Both the position numbers and the translations under genes were made by a program. From Geodermatophilus dictyosporus (lineage in GTDB: Bacteria; Actinomycetota; Actinomycetes; Mycobacteriales; Geodermatophilaceae), in NCBI RefSeq assembly GCF_900115505.1, contig NZ_FOWQ01000006.1, forward strand, positions 62,001 through 126,000: 64,000 nt of DNA, read 5' to 3'. Below the pieces are notes generated by a model. That model was given only the letters and a program-made list of their open reading frames with translations, made no database searches and was not told the origin of the DNA. This document shows positions 33,806-42,211 of the stretch, one piece after another (within the stretch, counting starts at the first letter, position 1; each line of letters begins with the position of its first letter).

Positions 33806-34557
33806 CGCCGGCCATCGACCGGGGGCTCACCGGGCGCCAGCCCAAGGCCGTGCAGAGCGCGCTGGCCATCCTGGAGACGGTGGCCCGGGTCGGGGCCGGC
33901 GTGACGGCCAAGGAGGTCGCCGACGAGCTGGGACTGCCGCCGGCGACCACCTACCGGCTGCTGAACCTGCTCGTGGGGGAGGAGTACCTGGTGCGCCTTC
34001 CCGACCTGCACGGCTTCGCCATCGGCCGGAAGGCCGCCCGCCTCACGGGGGCCAACGGTGCCGCGCCGGTGTGCACGGCGGCCCGCGAGGTGGTCGCCGA
34101 CCTGCGGGGCCAGGTGCGCTGCGGCGTGCACCTGGTCCGGTGCACGCCCTCGACGCTGCACTGTGCCGACGTGGACCCCGACCACCCGCTGCAGGCCCCC
34201 GAGCTGGTCGAGCGCCACCTGCACGCCTCCGCCCCCGGCAAGCTGCTGCTGGCCGAGCAGGACGACTGGCAGGAGGTGCTCAGCCCGACCCGGCTGCAGC
34301 GGCTGACCGAGCGCACGGTGGTCCGCCCCGCGGACCTCGACCGGGAGCTCCGCGAGACCCGCCGTCGCGGCTGGGCGGTGCAGGGGGGACAGGTGCACGG
34401 GGACCTGTCGTGCGCGGCGGTCCCCGTGCGCTCACCCGCCGGTGTGCTGGTGGGCGCCCTGGTGTTCACCGTCCGCGGTGCCGACCCCGCGGCGCCGGCC
34501 GCGCACGCCCGGCTCGCCGAGGGCTTCGCCCTGCGGCTGGGACCGCTGCTCGGCTGA
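33802..34557 (+). CDS. IclR-family regulator
   Basis: A 251-residue regulator. The N-terminal winged helix (~14-75) reads VQSALAILETVARVGAGVTA, KEVADELGLPPATTYRLLNLL, then VRLPDLHGFAIG. The C-terminal effector-binding domain (~85-250) includes HASAPGKLLLAEQD and LSCAAVPVRSPAGVLVGALV. The gene is coupled to the upstream permease and convergent with fahA (3 bp between stops). It probably controls the permease and perhaps the aromatic amine or homogentisate genes in response to an aromatic acid. The target is inference. Confidence 0.9.
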   Translation: MTPAIDRGLTGRQPKAVQSALAILETVARVGAGVTAKEVADELGLPPATTYRLLNLLVGEEYLVRLPDLHGFAIGRKAARLTGANGAAPVCTAAREVVADLRGQVRCGVHLVRCTPSTLHCADVDPDHPLQAPELVERHLHASAPGKLLLAEQDDWQEVLSPTRLQRLTERTVVRPADLDRELRETRRRGWAVQGGQVHGDLSCAAVPVRSPAGVLVGALVFTVRGADPAAPAAHARLAEGFALRLGPLLG

Positions 34558-34560
34558 CCG

Positions 34561-35754
34561 TCAGCGCGCGGGCAGGACGCGGCCGGTGACCTCGCCGAGG
34601 GAGATCCGTCCACCGGCGGTGCCCGGTGCGGTGGCGGTGAGTATGACGACGTCGCCGTCCTCGAGGAACGTCCGCGTGGTGCCGTCCGCGAGTGCCAGTG
34701 GTTCCGCGCCGCCCCAGGACAGCTCGATGAACGAGCCGCGCTGGTCGGCCGCCGGGCCGGAGACGGTGCCGGAGGCGAACAGGTCGCCGGTGCGCAGGGA
34801 CGCGCCGTTGACGGTCGTGTGCGCGAGCTGCTGGGCGGCGGTCCAGTACATGAGGTCGAACGGCGGGCAGCTCACGAGCTCGCCGTTCAGGCGGACCTCG
34901 ATCGCGATGTCCAGGCCCCACGGGTCGGCGCCGGCGTCGTCGAGGTAGGGCAGCAGCGGCACGTCGCGGGCCGGCGGGGCGACCCGGGCGGCCTCGAGTG
35001 CGGCCAGCGGCACGACCCAGGGGGAGACCGAGGTGAGGAAGGACTTGCCGAGGAAGGGGCCCAGCGGCACGTACTCCCAGGACTGGATGTCGCGGGCGGA
35101 CCAGTCGTTGACCAGGCAGACGCCGAACACGTGGTCGGCGAAGGCGGCGAGCGGCACCGGGCGGCCCAGCTCGGAGCCCACGCCGACGACGAAGCCGACC
35201 TCGGCCTCGATGTCCAGGCGCTGCGACGGCCCGAACGTCGGGGCGTCGTCGGCCGGTGCCCTGCGCTGACCGCTCGGCCGGACCACTGGGGTGCCCGAGA
35301 CCTGCACCGTCCCCGCCCGGCCGTGGTAGCCGATGGGCAGGTGCTCCCAGTTCGGCGTCAGCGGCGGGGAGTCCGGGCGGAACATGCGGCCGAGGTTCTC
35401 CGCGTGGTGCCGGGAGCTGTAGAAGTCGACGTAGTCGGCGATCTCCACCGGCAGGTGCAGCGTCACCGCGTCGCGGGGCAGCAGGTGCGGCTCGACGCGG
35501 CCGCGGTGCGTCTCGTCGGTCAGCCACCCGGTGAGCTGATCCCGCAGGTCGGCCCACGCCCGCGGCCCGCGCGCGAGGAACGCGTTGAGCGAGCCGGTGG
35601 CGTGGACGTCGTCGCCGGTGGCCGCGGCGAGGTCGAGGACGGCGTCGCCGATCGCCACCCCGGTGCGGCGGCGGCCGGAGGCGTCGGAGAAGACGCCGTA
35701 GGGGAGGTTGTCGATGCCGAAGCCGGTGCCCTCGGGCAGGCCGAGCCAGCTCAT
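34561..35754 (-). CDS. fahA: fumarylacetoacetase
   Basis: A 397-residue enzyme that cleaves fumarylacetoacetate to fumarate and acetoacetate, the last step of homogentisate degradation. It has the N-terminal SH3-like domain (GFGIDNLPYGVFSDASG) and the catalytic domain with VDFYSSRHHAENLGRMFR, metal-site residues in RLDIEAEVGFVVG, and WSARDIQSWEYVPLGPFLG followed by KSFLTSVSPWVV. All are close to the mammalian FAH signature. ATG 35754 overlaps the stop of the upstream uncharacterised gene (ATGA), making it the final gene of the homogentisate operon. Confidence 0.96.
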   Translation of the reverse strand: MSWLGLPEGTGFGIDNLPYGVFSDASGRRRTGVAIGDAVLDLAAATGDDVHATGSLNAFLARGPRAWADLRDQLTGWLTDETHRGRVEPHLLPRDAVTLHLPVEIADYVDFYSSRHHAENLGRMFRPDSPPLTPNWEHLPIGYHGRAGTVQVSGTPVVRPSGQRRAPADDAPTFGPSQRLDIEAEVGFVVGVGSELGRPVPLAAFADHVFGVCLVNDWSARDIQSWEYVPLGPFLGKSFLTSVSPWVVPLAALEAARVAPPARDVPLLPYLDDAGADPWGLDIAIEVRLNGELVSCPPFDLMYWTAAQQLAHTTVNGASLRTGDLFASGTVSGPAADQRGSFIELSWGGAEPLALADGTTRTFLEDGDVVILTATAPGTAGGRISLGEVTGRVLPAR

Positions 35755-36581
35755 GCGGGCATCCGGTCGTGGGCGGGCAGCAGGCCCAGGCGCACGAGGT
35801 CGTCCACGGGCGCGAGGACGCTGCAGGTGCCGAACGAGGTGAGGACGGCGCGCGCCCGGGCGGCGCGGTCGGGTGACCAGCCCTCGACGAGGACCCCGGG
35901 GTCGTCCTGGCGCAGCCACTGCTCGGCCGCGGCGGCGGGTCCGCCGGCGGCGAGTGCGTCGCAGGCGGCGAGTGCGTTCAGGAAGCCGTGGTGGGTGAAC
36001 CCGGTGGCCGGGTCGTGATGCGCCACCGCGGAGTGCAGGCCGGCGGTGCACTTGAGCGGGACCCCGCGGGCGACGCAGGCGGCCAGTGTCGCGGCGAGCT
36101 CCTCCGCCGGGGGGAACAGGTCGGCGCGCAGTCCGCCGGTCCGGAGCTTGGCGCGCACGCCGGTGCCGGCCAGCACGTCGAGGACGGCGTCGCGGGCGCC
36201 GGTGCGGGGCAACTCGACGGCTGCCGGCACGCCGGCGGGCACGACGTCGTCGAGCACCCGGACCGCGCGCCCGGCCGCCGCGGCGTCGGCCACGACCGGC
36301 ACCTCGACGGCGGCCAGCCGCAGCCGCGGGTCGGCGCCGACGCGGGCCGCGGCGGCCGGCAGGTCGCCGGCCGCCGCGAGCAGCGAGACGTCGAACGGGT
36401 CGCCGTCGCGGAGGTGCTCGGTGAGCTCGTCCAACCGGGCGGCGGGGACGACGAACGGACCCACCAGGTCACCCAGGCGCTCCTCCAGTCCCCGGTGTGC
36501 CGGGACGGCGGCGGCCATCGGCGCGTTCCCGGGCGGGAAGAGGGCGGCGTCGTCGAACAGGCGGGTGAACAGCTCCCTCAT
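35751..36581 (-). CDS. uncharacterised protein of the homogentisate operon
   Basis: A 276-residue protein tightly sandwiched between hmgA and fahA, overlapping both by 4 bp. It is soluble, Ala-rich, and opens MRELFTRLFDDAALFPPGNA. A central alternation of strands (VPVVADAAAAGRAVRVLDDV, GVPAAVELPRTGARDAVLDV) and the motif PLKCTAGLHSAVAHHDPATG followed by FTHHGFLNAL suggest a TIM-barrel or aldolase-like fold with a conserved Lys and several His. No known catalytic family can be named. Because the pathway step between HmgA and FahA (maleylacetoacetate isomerisation) has no recognised enzyme here, a role in that step is a hypothesis worth testing, but a regulatory or accessory role is equally open. 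Confidence 0.75.
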   Translation of the reverse strand: MRELFTRLFDDAALFPPGNAPMAAAVPAHRGLEERLGDLVGPFVVPAARLDELTEHLRDGDPFDVSLLAAAGDLPAAAARVGADPRLRLAAVEVPVVADAAAAGRAVRVLDDVVPAGVPAAVELPRTGARDAVLDVLAGTGVRAKLRTGGLRADLFPPAEELAATLAACVARGVPLKCTAGLHSAVAHHDPATGFTHHGFLNALAACDALAAGGPAAAAEQWLRQDDPGVLVEGWSPDRAARARAVLTSFGTCSVLAPVDDLVRLGLLPAHDRMPA

Positions 36582-37783
36582 GCCGACGGGCCCCGGCCCG
36601 ACCACGTCCAGGCGTACCTGCCGTCGTCGACGGCGACGCCGGCCTCGCCGAGGTCGAGGGGGCGGAAGGTGTCGACCATGACCGCCGTCTCGTCGAAGTA
36701 CTCGACACCCAGCGAGCGCTCGACCGCGCCGGGCTGCGGGCCGTGGGAGTGCCCGCCGGGGTGCACCGAGACCGAGCCCCTGCCGATGCCCGAGCCCTTG
36801 CGGGCCTCGTAGTCGCCGTCGACGTAGAACATGATCTCGTCGGAGTCGACGTTGGAGTGGTAGTAGGGCACCGGCACCGCCAGCGGGTGGTAGTCGACCT
36901 TGCGCGGCACGAAGTTGCAGATCACGAAGCCGCCGCCCTCGAACACCTGGTGCACCGGCGGCGGCTGGTGCACCCGGCCGGTGATCGGCTCGAAGTCGGC
37001 GATGTCGAAGGCGTAGGGGTACAGGTGCCCGTCCCAGCCGACCACGTCGAACGGGTGCTCGGGCACCACGTGCACCGTGCCGGCCAGCCCACCGGGACCG
37101 CTGCCGCGGTGCTTGACGTACACCTCCACGTCCGTGCCCTCGCCGAGCAGCGGCTCGCTCGGCCCGCGCAGATCGCGCTCGCAGTACGGCGCGTGCTCGA
37201 GGAACTGCCCGAACCTCGACAGGTAGCGCCTGGGCGGGGTGATGTGGCTGTTCGCCTCGACGGCGTAGGTGCGCAGCGGCTCCTCGCCGGTGGGCACCCA
37301 GCGGTGCGTGGTGGTCCGCGGGATGACGACGTAGTCACCCTGCCCGACCTGGAGCGCACCGAAGGTCGTCTCCACGGTGGCGCTGCCGCGCTCGACGTAG
37401 ACGCACTCGTCGCCGGTGGCGTTGCGGTAGTAGGGACTGGTCAGCGACGACACGGCGTAGTAGATGCGGACGTCGCCGTTGCCGAGCACGAGCCGCCGGC
37501 CGGTGACCGGGTCGGTGGCCTTGTGCTCCTCGCCGGGGAACAGGTCGTGGAGCTTCAGGTGCCGGGGCACCAGCGGGGCGTTGGGGGTCAGGGTTTGGTC
37601 GGGCAGCTCCCACGGGCGGGCGTCGACGATCGCCGAGGGCACGCCCGAGTGGTAGAGCAGCGAGGAGTCGGAGGAGAAGCCCTCCTCGCCCACCAGCTCC
37701 TCGTGGTAGAGGCCGCCGTCGGGACGGCGGAACTGGGTGTGCCGCTTGGGCGGGACCTCGCCCACCTGCCGGTAGAACGCCAT
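36578..37783 (-). CDS. hmgA: homogentisate 1,2-dioxygenase
   Basis: A 401-residue cupin-type non-heme iron enzyme that opens homogentisate to maleylacetoacetate. Recognised segments are MAFYRQVGEVPPKRHTQFRR, YVERGSATVETTFGALQVGQ, VIPRTTTHRWVP, DEIMFYVDGDYEARKGSGIG and SVHPGGHSHGPQPG, which contain the usual His/Glu iron ligands. It is slightly shorter than the proteobacterial and human enzymes (~430-445), as is usual for the short actinobacterial form. A GGAGGAGG ribosome site precedes ATG 37783. It lies 15 bp after the flavin monooxygenase gene and overlaps the next gene by 4 bp. Confidence 0.95.
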   Translation of the reverse strand: MAFYRQVGEVPPKRHTQFRRPDGGLYHEELVGEEGFSSDSSLLYHSGVPSAIVDARPWELPDQTLTPNAPLVPRHLKLHDLFPGEEHKATDPVTGRRLVLGNGDVRIYYAVSSLTSPYYRNATGDECVYVERGSATVETTFGALQVGQGDYVVIPRTTTHRWVPTGEEPLRTYAVEANSHITPPRRYLSRFGQFLEHAPYCERDLRGPSEPLLGEGTDVEVYVKHRGSGPGGLAGTVHVVPEHPFDVVGWDGHLYPYAFDIADFEPITGRVHQPPPVHQVFEGGGFVICNFVPRKVDYHPLAVPVPYYHSNVDSDEIMFYVDGDYEARKGSGIGRGSVSVHPGGHSHGPQPGAVERSLGVEYFDETAVMVDTFRPLDLGEAGVAVDDGRYAWTWSGRGPSA

Positions 37784-37798
37784 CGGGGTCCTCCTCCT

Positions 37799-39457
37799 TC
37801 AGATCGTGGGCACCGGGACCGGCCCCCGTGCAGGGGCCCGCCGCGAGCGTGCGAGCGGTGGGGGGCACGGGGGTCCCTCGAGGGCGAGTGCGCGGGACAC
37901 CGCGACGGGCACCGCGACCGGGTCGGTGAGCACGGCCGCGATGTGCGCGTCCGGGCGCAGCACCCAGAGCTCGTCGGCGCGGGCACCGAGCGCCTCGTGG
38001 AGCACCGGGGTCGGGTCCAGTTCGGCGACGCGGTGCACCGCCACCGGCAGGTCCCCGAGGTCGGGCAGGTCGGGGACCGGCGCGTCGTCGCCGAGCAGGA
38101 CGGTGACGCCCTCGCGGGCGAGCTGCCGCAGCCGGACGACGTCGGGCCGGCCGGGGACGGTCACCGGGCAGTCGGGCACCAGCACGCCGGGCGCCGGCAC
38201 CGGGACGTCGCCGCGCGCCGGGCGGCCCGGGAACGGGCGCGTGGGGTCCGGGGTGGTGAGCGGGGAGTCGACGTACCAGAACGGCTCGGCCAGCCGCCCC
38301 GAGTCGACCTGTGCGCGGGCCGCGGGGTCGGTGGCGGCCCGCTCCAGCACGTCGAGGCGGTGGCGGGCCTCCTCCTCGGTGTGCGGCACGAGGAAGCGCA
38401 TCGTCGCCGTGGTGACGTCGATGTTCTCCCGGGCCGCGGCGTGCCGCTCCGCGTGGTAGCTCTCGAGCAGCTCTTCCGGTGCCCAGCCGCGGCGGACGAA
38501 GGCGACCTTCCAGGCCGCGTTCTCGGCGTCGAGCACGCCGGAGTTCAGGCCGCGCGCACCGAAGGGGCTGACCAGGTGCGCGGCGTCGCCGGCGACGAGC
38601 ACCCGCCCGACGCGCATCCGGTCGACGAGCCGGGAGTGGAACCGGTAGACCGACCTCCACAGGACCTCGTGCGGCCGGTCGCCGACGACCTGGCGGATCC
38701 GCCGGTCCAGCCCGCCCGAGGCCTCCTCGGCGGCCAGGTCGAAGTCCGGGGGCACCTGCCAGTCGATGCGGAACGTCGAGTCCGGGCAGGGGTGGATGAG
38801 CACCTGGCGGCCGGGGTTCCACTCCGGGTCGAAGTAGAAGCGCCGCTCGGTCTCCCACCCGGGCAGGTCGGTGCGGATGTCGCAGATGAGGAAGGAGTCC
38901 TCGAAGGACTCGCCCGGGAAGGTCAGCCCCAGCATCGAGCGGAGGGCGTCGCTGCGCGGGCCGGGGCAGGCCACGGCGTGCGTGCCGGTCACCCGCACCT
39001 CGCCGTCGGCCGTCTCGCAGGTGACGGTGACCCCGTCGGTGTCCTGCTCGAGACCGGTGACCCGGTGCCCCCACCGCACGTCGACCAGCGGCGAGGCGGC
39101 GATCCGCTCGTCGAGGAGGGCCTCGGTCTCGCACTGCGAGACGTTGACGAAGGGCGGGAAGGGCGAGCGGCCGCGGTCGGCGAAGGTGAAGCTGAACAGC
39201 TCGCGGTCGCGGTGGAAGGTCCGGGCGGTGGTCCAGGTGACGCCGCGGCGGGCGAGCTCGGCGCCGACGCCGACGGCGTCCCAGACGTCGAGGACGTCGC
39301 GCTGCTGGCAGATGGCCTTGGAGCCGACCGGGTCCCGCGCAGGACGGGCGTCGAGGACGACGACCGGTAGGCCCCAGCGGGCCAGCAGCAGGGCGGCGGT
39401 CTGGCCGACGGGGCCGGCGCCCAGGACCAGCACCGGCGGCTCGGGGTGGGAGGTCAT
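37799..39457 (-). CDS. FAD-dependent aromatic hydroxylase
   Basis: A 552-residue class A flavoprotein monooxygenase (FAD_binding_3 type). It has the dinucleotide motif VLVLGAGPVGQTAALLLARW, the VACPGPRSDALRSMLGL segment, and the second FAD motif RVLVAGDAAHLVSPFGARGL followed by NSGVLDAENAAWKVAF. A C-terminal thioredoxin-like domain (~400-530) is present, as in MhpA and related hydroxylases. Placed directly before hmgA, it most likely makes homogentisate from a hydroxylated arylacetate such as 3- or 4-hydroxyphenylacetate. The exact substrate is inference. It lies 18 bp after the MBL-fold gene. Confidence 0.88.
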   Translation of the reverse strand: MTSHPEPPVLVLGAGPVGQTAALLLARWGLPVVVLDARPARDPVGSKAICQQRDVLDVWDAVGVGAELARRGVTWTTARTFHRDRELFSFTFADRGRSPFPPFVNVSQCETEALLDERIAASPLVDVRWGHRVTGLEQDTDGVTVTCETADGEVRVTGTHAVACPGPRSDALRSMLGLTFPGESFEDSFLICDIRTDLPGWETERRFYFDPEWNPGRQVLIHPCPDSTFRIDWQVPPDFDLAAEEASGGLDRRIRQVVGDRPHEVLWRSVYRFHSRLVDRMRVGRVLVAGDAAHLVSPFGARGLNSGVLDAENAAWKVAFVRRGWAPEELLESYHAERHAAARENIDVTTATMRFLVPHTEEEARHRLDVLERAATDPAARAQVDSGRLAEPFWYVDSPLTTPDPTRPFPGRPARGDVPVPAPGVLVPDCPVTVPGRPDVVRLRQLAREGVTVLLGDDAPVPDLPDLGDLPVAVHRVAELDPTPVLHEALGARADELWVLRPDAHIAAVLTDPVAVPVAVSRALALEGPPCPPPLARSRRAPARGPVPVPTI

Positions 39458-39475
39458 CGGAGGGCTCCTGTCGGG

Positions 39476-40438
39476 TCAGCCCTGGAGCTGGTCCCACACG
39501 GCGCGGTCGCGCTCGGCGGTCCAGATGACGGGGCGCTCGATCCCGGAGAACTCGTCCCACAGCCGGGAGACGTCGAAGGGCAGGCAGTGCTCGAAGATCG
39601 GCCACGCGCCGTACCGCGGGGCCAGGGCGGTGTGCGTGGCCTCGAACGCCTGCCTGAGGGTGCCGCCGGCGCGGTGGACCTCGCCGACCGTGCGCTGCAT
39701 GGTGAGCAGGAAGTCGCGGGTCTGCTCGATCGCGGCGTCGACCTCGTCGCGGCCGCGCGCGATCCTCCCGCGCCCGCCCACCAGCTGCCGCGCCCCCAGG
39801 GCCTTGACCCGGTCGAGGGTGCCGGCGGCCCAGTCGAAGTGGAACGCGTCGCCGGTGTAGAGCGCGGCCTGGGATTCGACCAGGTCGCCGGCGAAGAGGA
39901 TCTCGTGCTCGGGGAGCCAGGCGACGATGTCGCCCTCGGTGTGTCCGCGGCCGAGGAACCCCAGGACCAGCTCGCCGCGGTCGCCGCCGAGCTCGATGGT
40001 CAGCCGGTCGCGGAAGGTCATCGTGGGCCAGGTGAGGCCGGGGATCGACTCCGGCTCCTCGAACAGCCGCGGCATCCGGCCGTACTCGCTCCCCCAGTCC
40101 TGCCGGCCGCGCTCCTCGATGAGGTGCCTGGTCTGCTCGGAGCTGACGACCACCTCGGCGTCGAAGGCGCTGGCGCCCAGGACGCGGACGGCGTGGTAGT
40201 GGCTGAGCACCAGGTAGCGGACCGGCTTGTCGGTGTGCTCGCGCAGCTTGGCCAGCCAGCGGCGGGCGGCGACCGGGGTGGCCAGGGCCTCGAAGCAGAC
40301 GAGGAAGTCCTCGCCCTCGACGGCGCCGAGGTTCGGGTCGCCCTCCGCGGTGAGGGCGTACACGCCGTCGGCGAGCACCTCGAGGGTCTGCTCCTTGACA
40401 CCCAGGTCGGCGGAGGAGGCGAAGGGCTTCGCGGCCAT
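39476..40438 (-). CDS. MBL-fold protein with altered metal motif
   Basis: A 320-residue metallo-beta-lactamase-fold protein and the first gene of the homogentisate operon. The normal HxHxDH metal motif is replaced by SHYHAVRVLGAS, retaining the first two His but losing Asp and the third His. The later motifs GRGHTEGDIV and LFAGDLVE (the other metal-binding His and bridging Asp) are intact. It might therefore bind a single metal ion or use a different chemistry from classical hydrolases. The C-terminal ~80 residues form a helical extension. Function is unknown; position suggests thioester hydrolysis or an auxiliary step of aromatic degradation. A GGAGCC site precedes ATG 40438. Confidence 0.82.
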   Translation of the reverse strand: MAAKPFASSADLGVKEQTLEVLADGVYALTAEGDPNLGAVEGEDFLVCFEALATPVAARRWLAKLREHTDKPVRYLVLSHYHAVRVLGASAFDAEVVVSSEQTRHLIEERGRQDWGSEYGRMPRLFEEPESIPGLTWPTMTFRDRLTIELGGDRGELVLGFLGRGHTEGDIVAWLPEHEILFAGDLVESQAALYTGDAFHFDWAAGTLDRVKALGARQLVGGRGRIARGRDEVDAAIEQTRDFLLTMQRTVGEVHRAGGTLRQAFEATHTALAPRYGAWPIFEHCLPFDVSRLWDEFSGIERPVIWTAERDRAVWDQLQG

Positions 40439-40461
40439 GGACGGCTCCTGAGTCCGTATAT

Positions 40462-40497
40462 CGAACAGTCCGTTCAGTTACTGACCGAACGGTACGG
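40462..40497. promoter_or_regulatory. operator cluster upstream of the homogentisate operon
   Basis: Nested inverted repeats lie 24-59 bp upstream of the MBL-fold gene: CCGTTC (40470-40475) with GAACGG (40487-40492), TCAGT-T-ACTGA (40474-40484) and GAAC/GTTC (40463-40475). TTACTGACC at 40478-40486, followed by 4 bp and GGT, matches one half-site of the paaA-paaK operator exactly. Binding by the adjacent IclR protein, by PaaR, or by both is possible. Confidence 0.55.
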
Positions 40498-40554
40498 CGG
40501 TGTGGTGGCCGGCACAACCCTCCGCGGACGGGGGGAGGCGACGGGGCCGGGCGG

Positions 40555-41244
40555 TCACCGGAGCGCTGCGGTCACCTTCGCGGCCGCCTCGACGACCGAC
40601 CGGCCGACCCGGTCGACGTCGACCCCGTCGTCGACGTAGACGACCGCGAGCGCGGCCCGGGCGCCGCCGTCGGGTCCCAGGACGGGTGCGGCGATCGACC
40701 GCAGGCCGGGGATCACCTCGCCGTGCGAGCTGGCCCAGCCGACCCGGCGGGCCTCCTGCAGCTCGGCGCGGTCCTGCGGCGCGGGAGGCTCGGACATGAG
40801 CAGGGCCAGCCCCGGCCCGCCGCGGCCGACCGGGTGGCGCGTGCCGGGACGGTAGGACACGTGGGCGGCCGTGTCGTGCGGCTCGACGCTCGCCACGGTC
40901 ACGGCCTCGTCCCCGGCACGGACGACGAGGAACGCCGTCATCCCGAGCTCGGCCGCGAGTGCGTCCAGCCGGGGGAGTGCCGCGGCCTGCAGGTCGGTCC
41001 GCACGCCCCGGGCCAGTGCGGCCACACCCAGGCCGAGGCGGTAGTGGCCGGCCCCGTCGCGCTCGACGAGCTGGTGGTCCTCCAGCGTGCGCAGCAGGCG
41101 GTAGGCGATCGAGCGGTGCAGGCCGACGGCGGCGGCGACCTCCGCGACGGGCTGGGGGGTGGCGAGGGTCGCCAGGTGCTCGAGGATCCGGAGACCGCGG
41201 TCGAGGGTCTGCGACTGGGGTGCGCTCGCGCCGTCGTCAGCCAC
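40555..41244 (-). CDS. IclR-family regulator
   Basis: A 229-residue IclR regulator. The winged helix (~10-70) reads QTLDRGLRILEHLATLATPQ, VAEVAAAVGLHRSIAYRLLR, then LVERDGAGHYRLG. The effector domain continues to the end (LDALAAELGMTAFLVVRAGD, SIAAPVLGPDGGARAALAVV). It lies directly upstream of, and co-directional with, the homogentisate operon, 116 bp from its first gene, so it is the most likely local regulator. The typical position is dual activator/repressor, sensing homogentisate or a precursor. GTG 41244 is the start. Confidence 0.9.
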   Translation of the reverse strand: MADDGASAPQSQTLDRGLRILEHLATLATPQPVAEVAAAVGLHRSIAYRLLRTLEDHQLVERDGAGHYRLGLGVAALARGVRTDLQAAALPRLDALAAELGMTAFLVVRAGDEAVTVASVEPHDTAAHVSYRPGTRHPVGRGGPGLALLMSEPPAPQDRAELQEARRVGWASSHGEVIPGLRSIAAPVLGPDGGARAALAVVYVDDGVDVDRVGRSVVEAAAKVTAALR

Positions 41245-41317
41245 CCGTGCCTCCTCCGTCCGGTGGGCCCAGCCTACGGTCGCCGCCCGGCCGGGGACCC
41301 CGGTCGCCCGGGCGCGG

Positions 41318-42151
41318 TCACCCGGCGGTGCGGACGTGGGCGGTGACCAGCTCGGCGGTGCGCTCGGCGGCCAGCTCCGGGATCCAGTGCGGCACGCCCT
41401 CGAGCACCTCGAGCCGGTAGGGCGCCTGGACGTGGTCGCGGCTGCGCTCGGTGGCGGTGCGGCCGAGGAAGGTGTCGCCGGTGCTCCACACGTGGAGGGT
41501 CGGCACGGTCACCCGGCCGACGGGGTCGCGGACGGACAGCGGCAGGGCGCGGTACCAGGCCAGCGCGGCCGACAGCGCGCCCGGCTCGCGCATCCGGCCG
41601 ACGTAGCGGTCGACGGCGTCCCCGGGCAGCCCGCCGTTCTCCAGCACGCCGCGCAGCGCCGCGCCGTCGCGGGCCAGCAGCAGCCGCTCGGGGACCACCG
41701 GCAGCTGGAACAGCGCCATGTAGGACGAGCGCAGCCCCTGGTCGCTGGTGAGCACCGCCCGGCCCGCCGCGGCCGGGTGCGGCGTCGACAGGGAGGTGAC
41801 CGTGCGCAGCCGCTCCGGGTGCCAGGCGCCCAGCGCCCAGGCGACGGCGCCGCCCCAGTCGTGCCCGACGACGTGCGCGCTGCCCAGCCCGGCGGCGTCG
41901 AGCAGGGCCAGGACGTCGGCGGTGACCTCGCGCAGCCGGTAGGCCGACCGCCCGCGGGGCCGGGCGCCGGGGGAGTAGCCGCGCTGGTCGAGCGAGAGGG
42001 TGCGCAGCCCGGCGCCGTGCAGCACCGGGGCGACCCGGTCGTAGGCGGAGGAGTCCTGCGGGAAGCCGTGCAGCAGCACGACCGGCTCGCCGTCGGGGGG
42101 GCCGCCGTCCCGGACGTCGAAGACCAGGCCGTCGCGCTCGAACCGCTCCAT
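41318..42151 (-). CDS. alpha/beta hydrolase, epoxide-hydrolase-like
   Basis: A 277-residue alpha/beta hydrolase. VVLLHGFPQDSSAYDRV gives the HGxP oxyanion motif found in epoxide hydrolases and haloalkane dehalogenases. The nucleophile elbow is VVGHDWGGAVAWAL with Asp as the nucleophile (GHDWGG), and the late acid/His region reads STGDTFLG and EGVPHWIPE. The Asp nucleophile and HGFP motif favour an epoxide hydrolase or dehalogenase rather than a serine esterase. The substrate is unknown. ATG 42151 is divergent from idi across 60 bp. Confidence 0.9.
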   Translation of the reverse strand: MERFERDGLVFDVRDGGPPDGEPVVLLHGFPQDSSAYDRVAPVLHGAGLRTLSLDQRGYSPGARPRGRSAYRLREVTADVLALLDAAGLGSAHVVGHDWGGAVAWALGAWHPERLRTVTSLSTPHPAAAGRAVLTSDQGLRSSYMALFQLPVVPERLLLARDGAALRGVLENGGLPGDAVDRYVGRMREPGALSAALAWYRALPLSVRDPVGRVTVPTLHVWSTGDTFLGRTATERSRDHVQAPYRLEVLEGVPHWIPELAAERTAELVTAHVRTAG

Positions 42152-42211
42152 GCGCCTCCCGTGCCCGGACGGGCGCGTGCCCGAACACCGGCCGTCGGGG
42201 AGGATGGCGGC

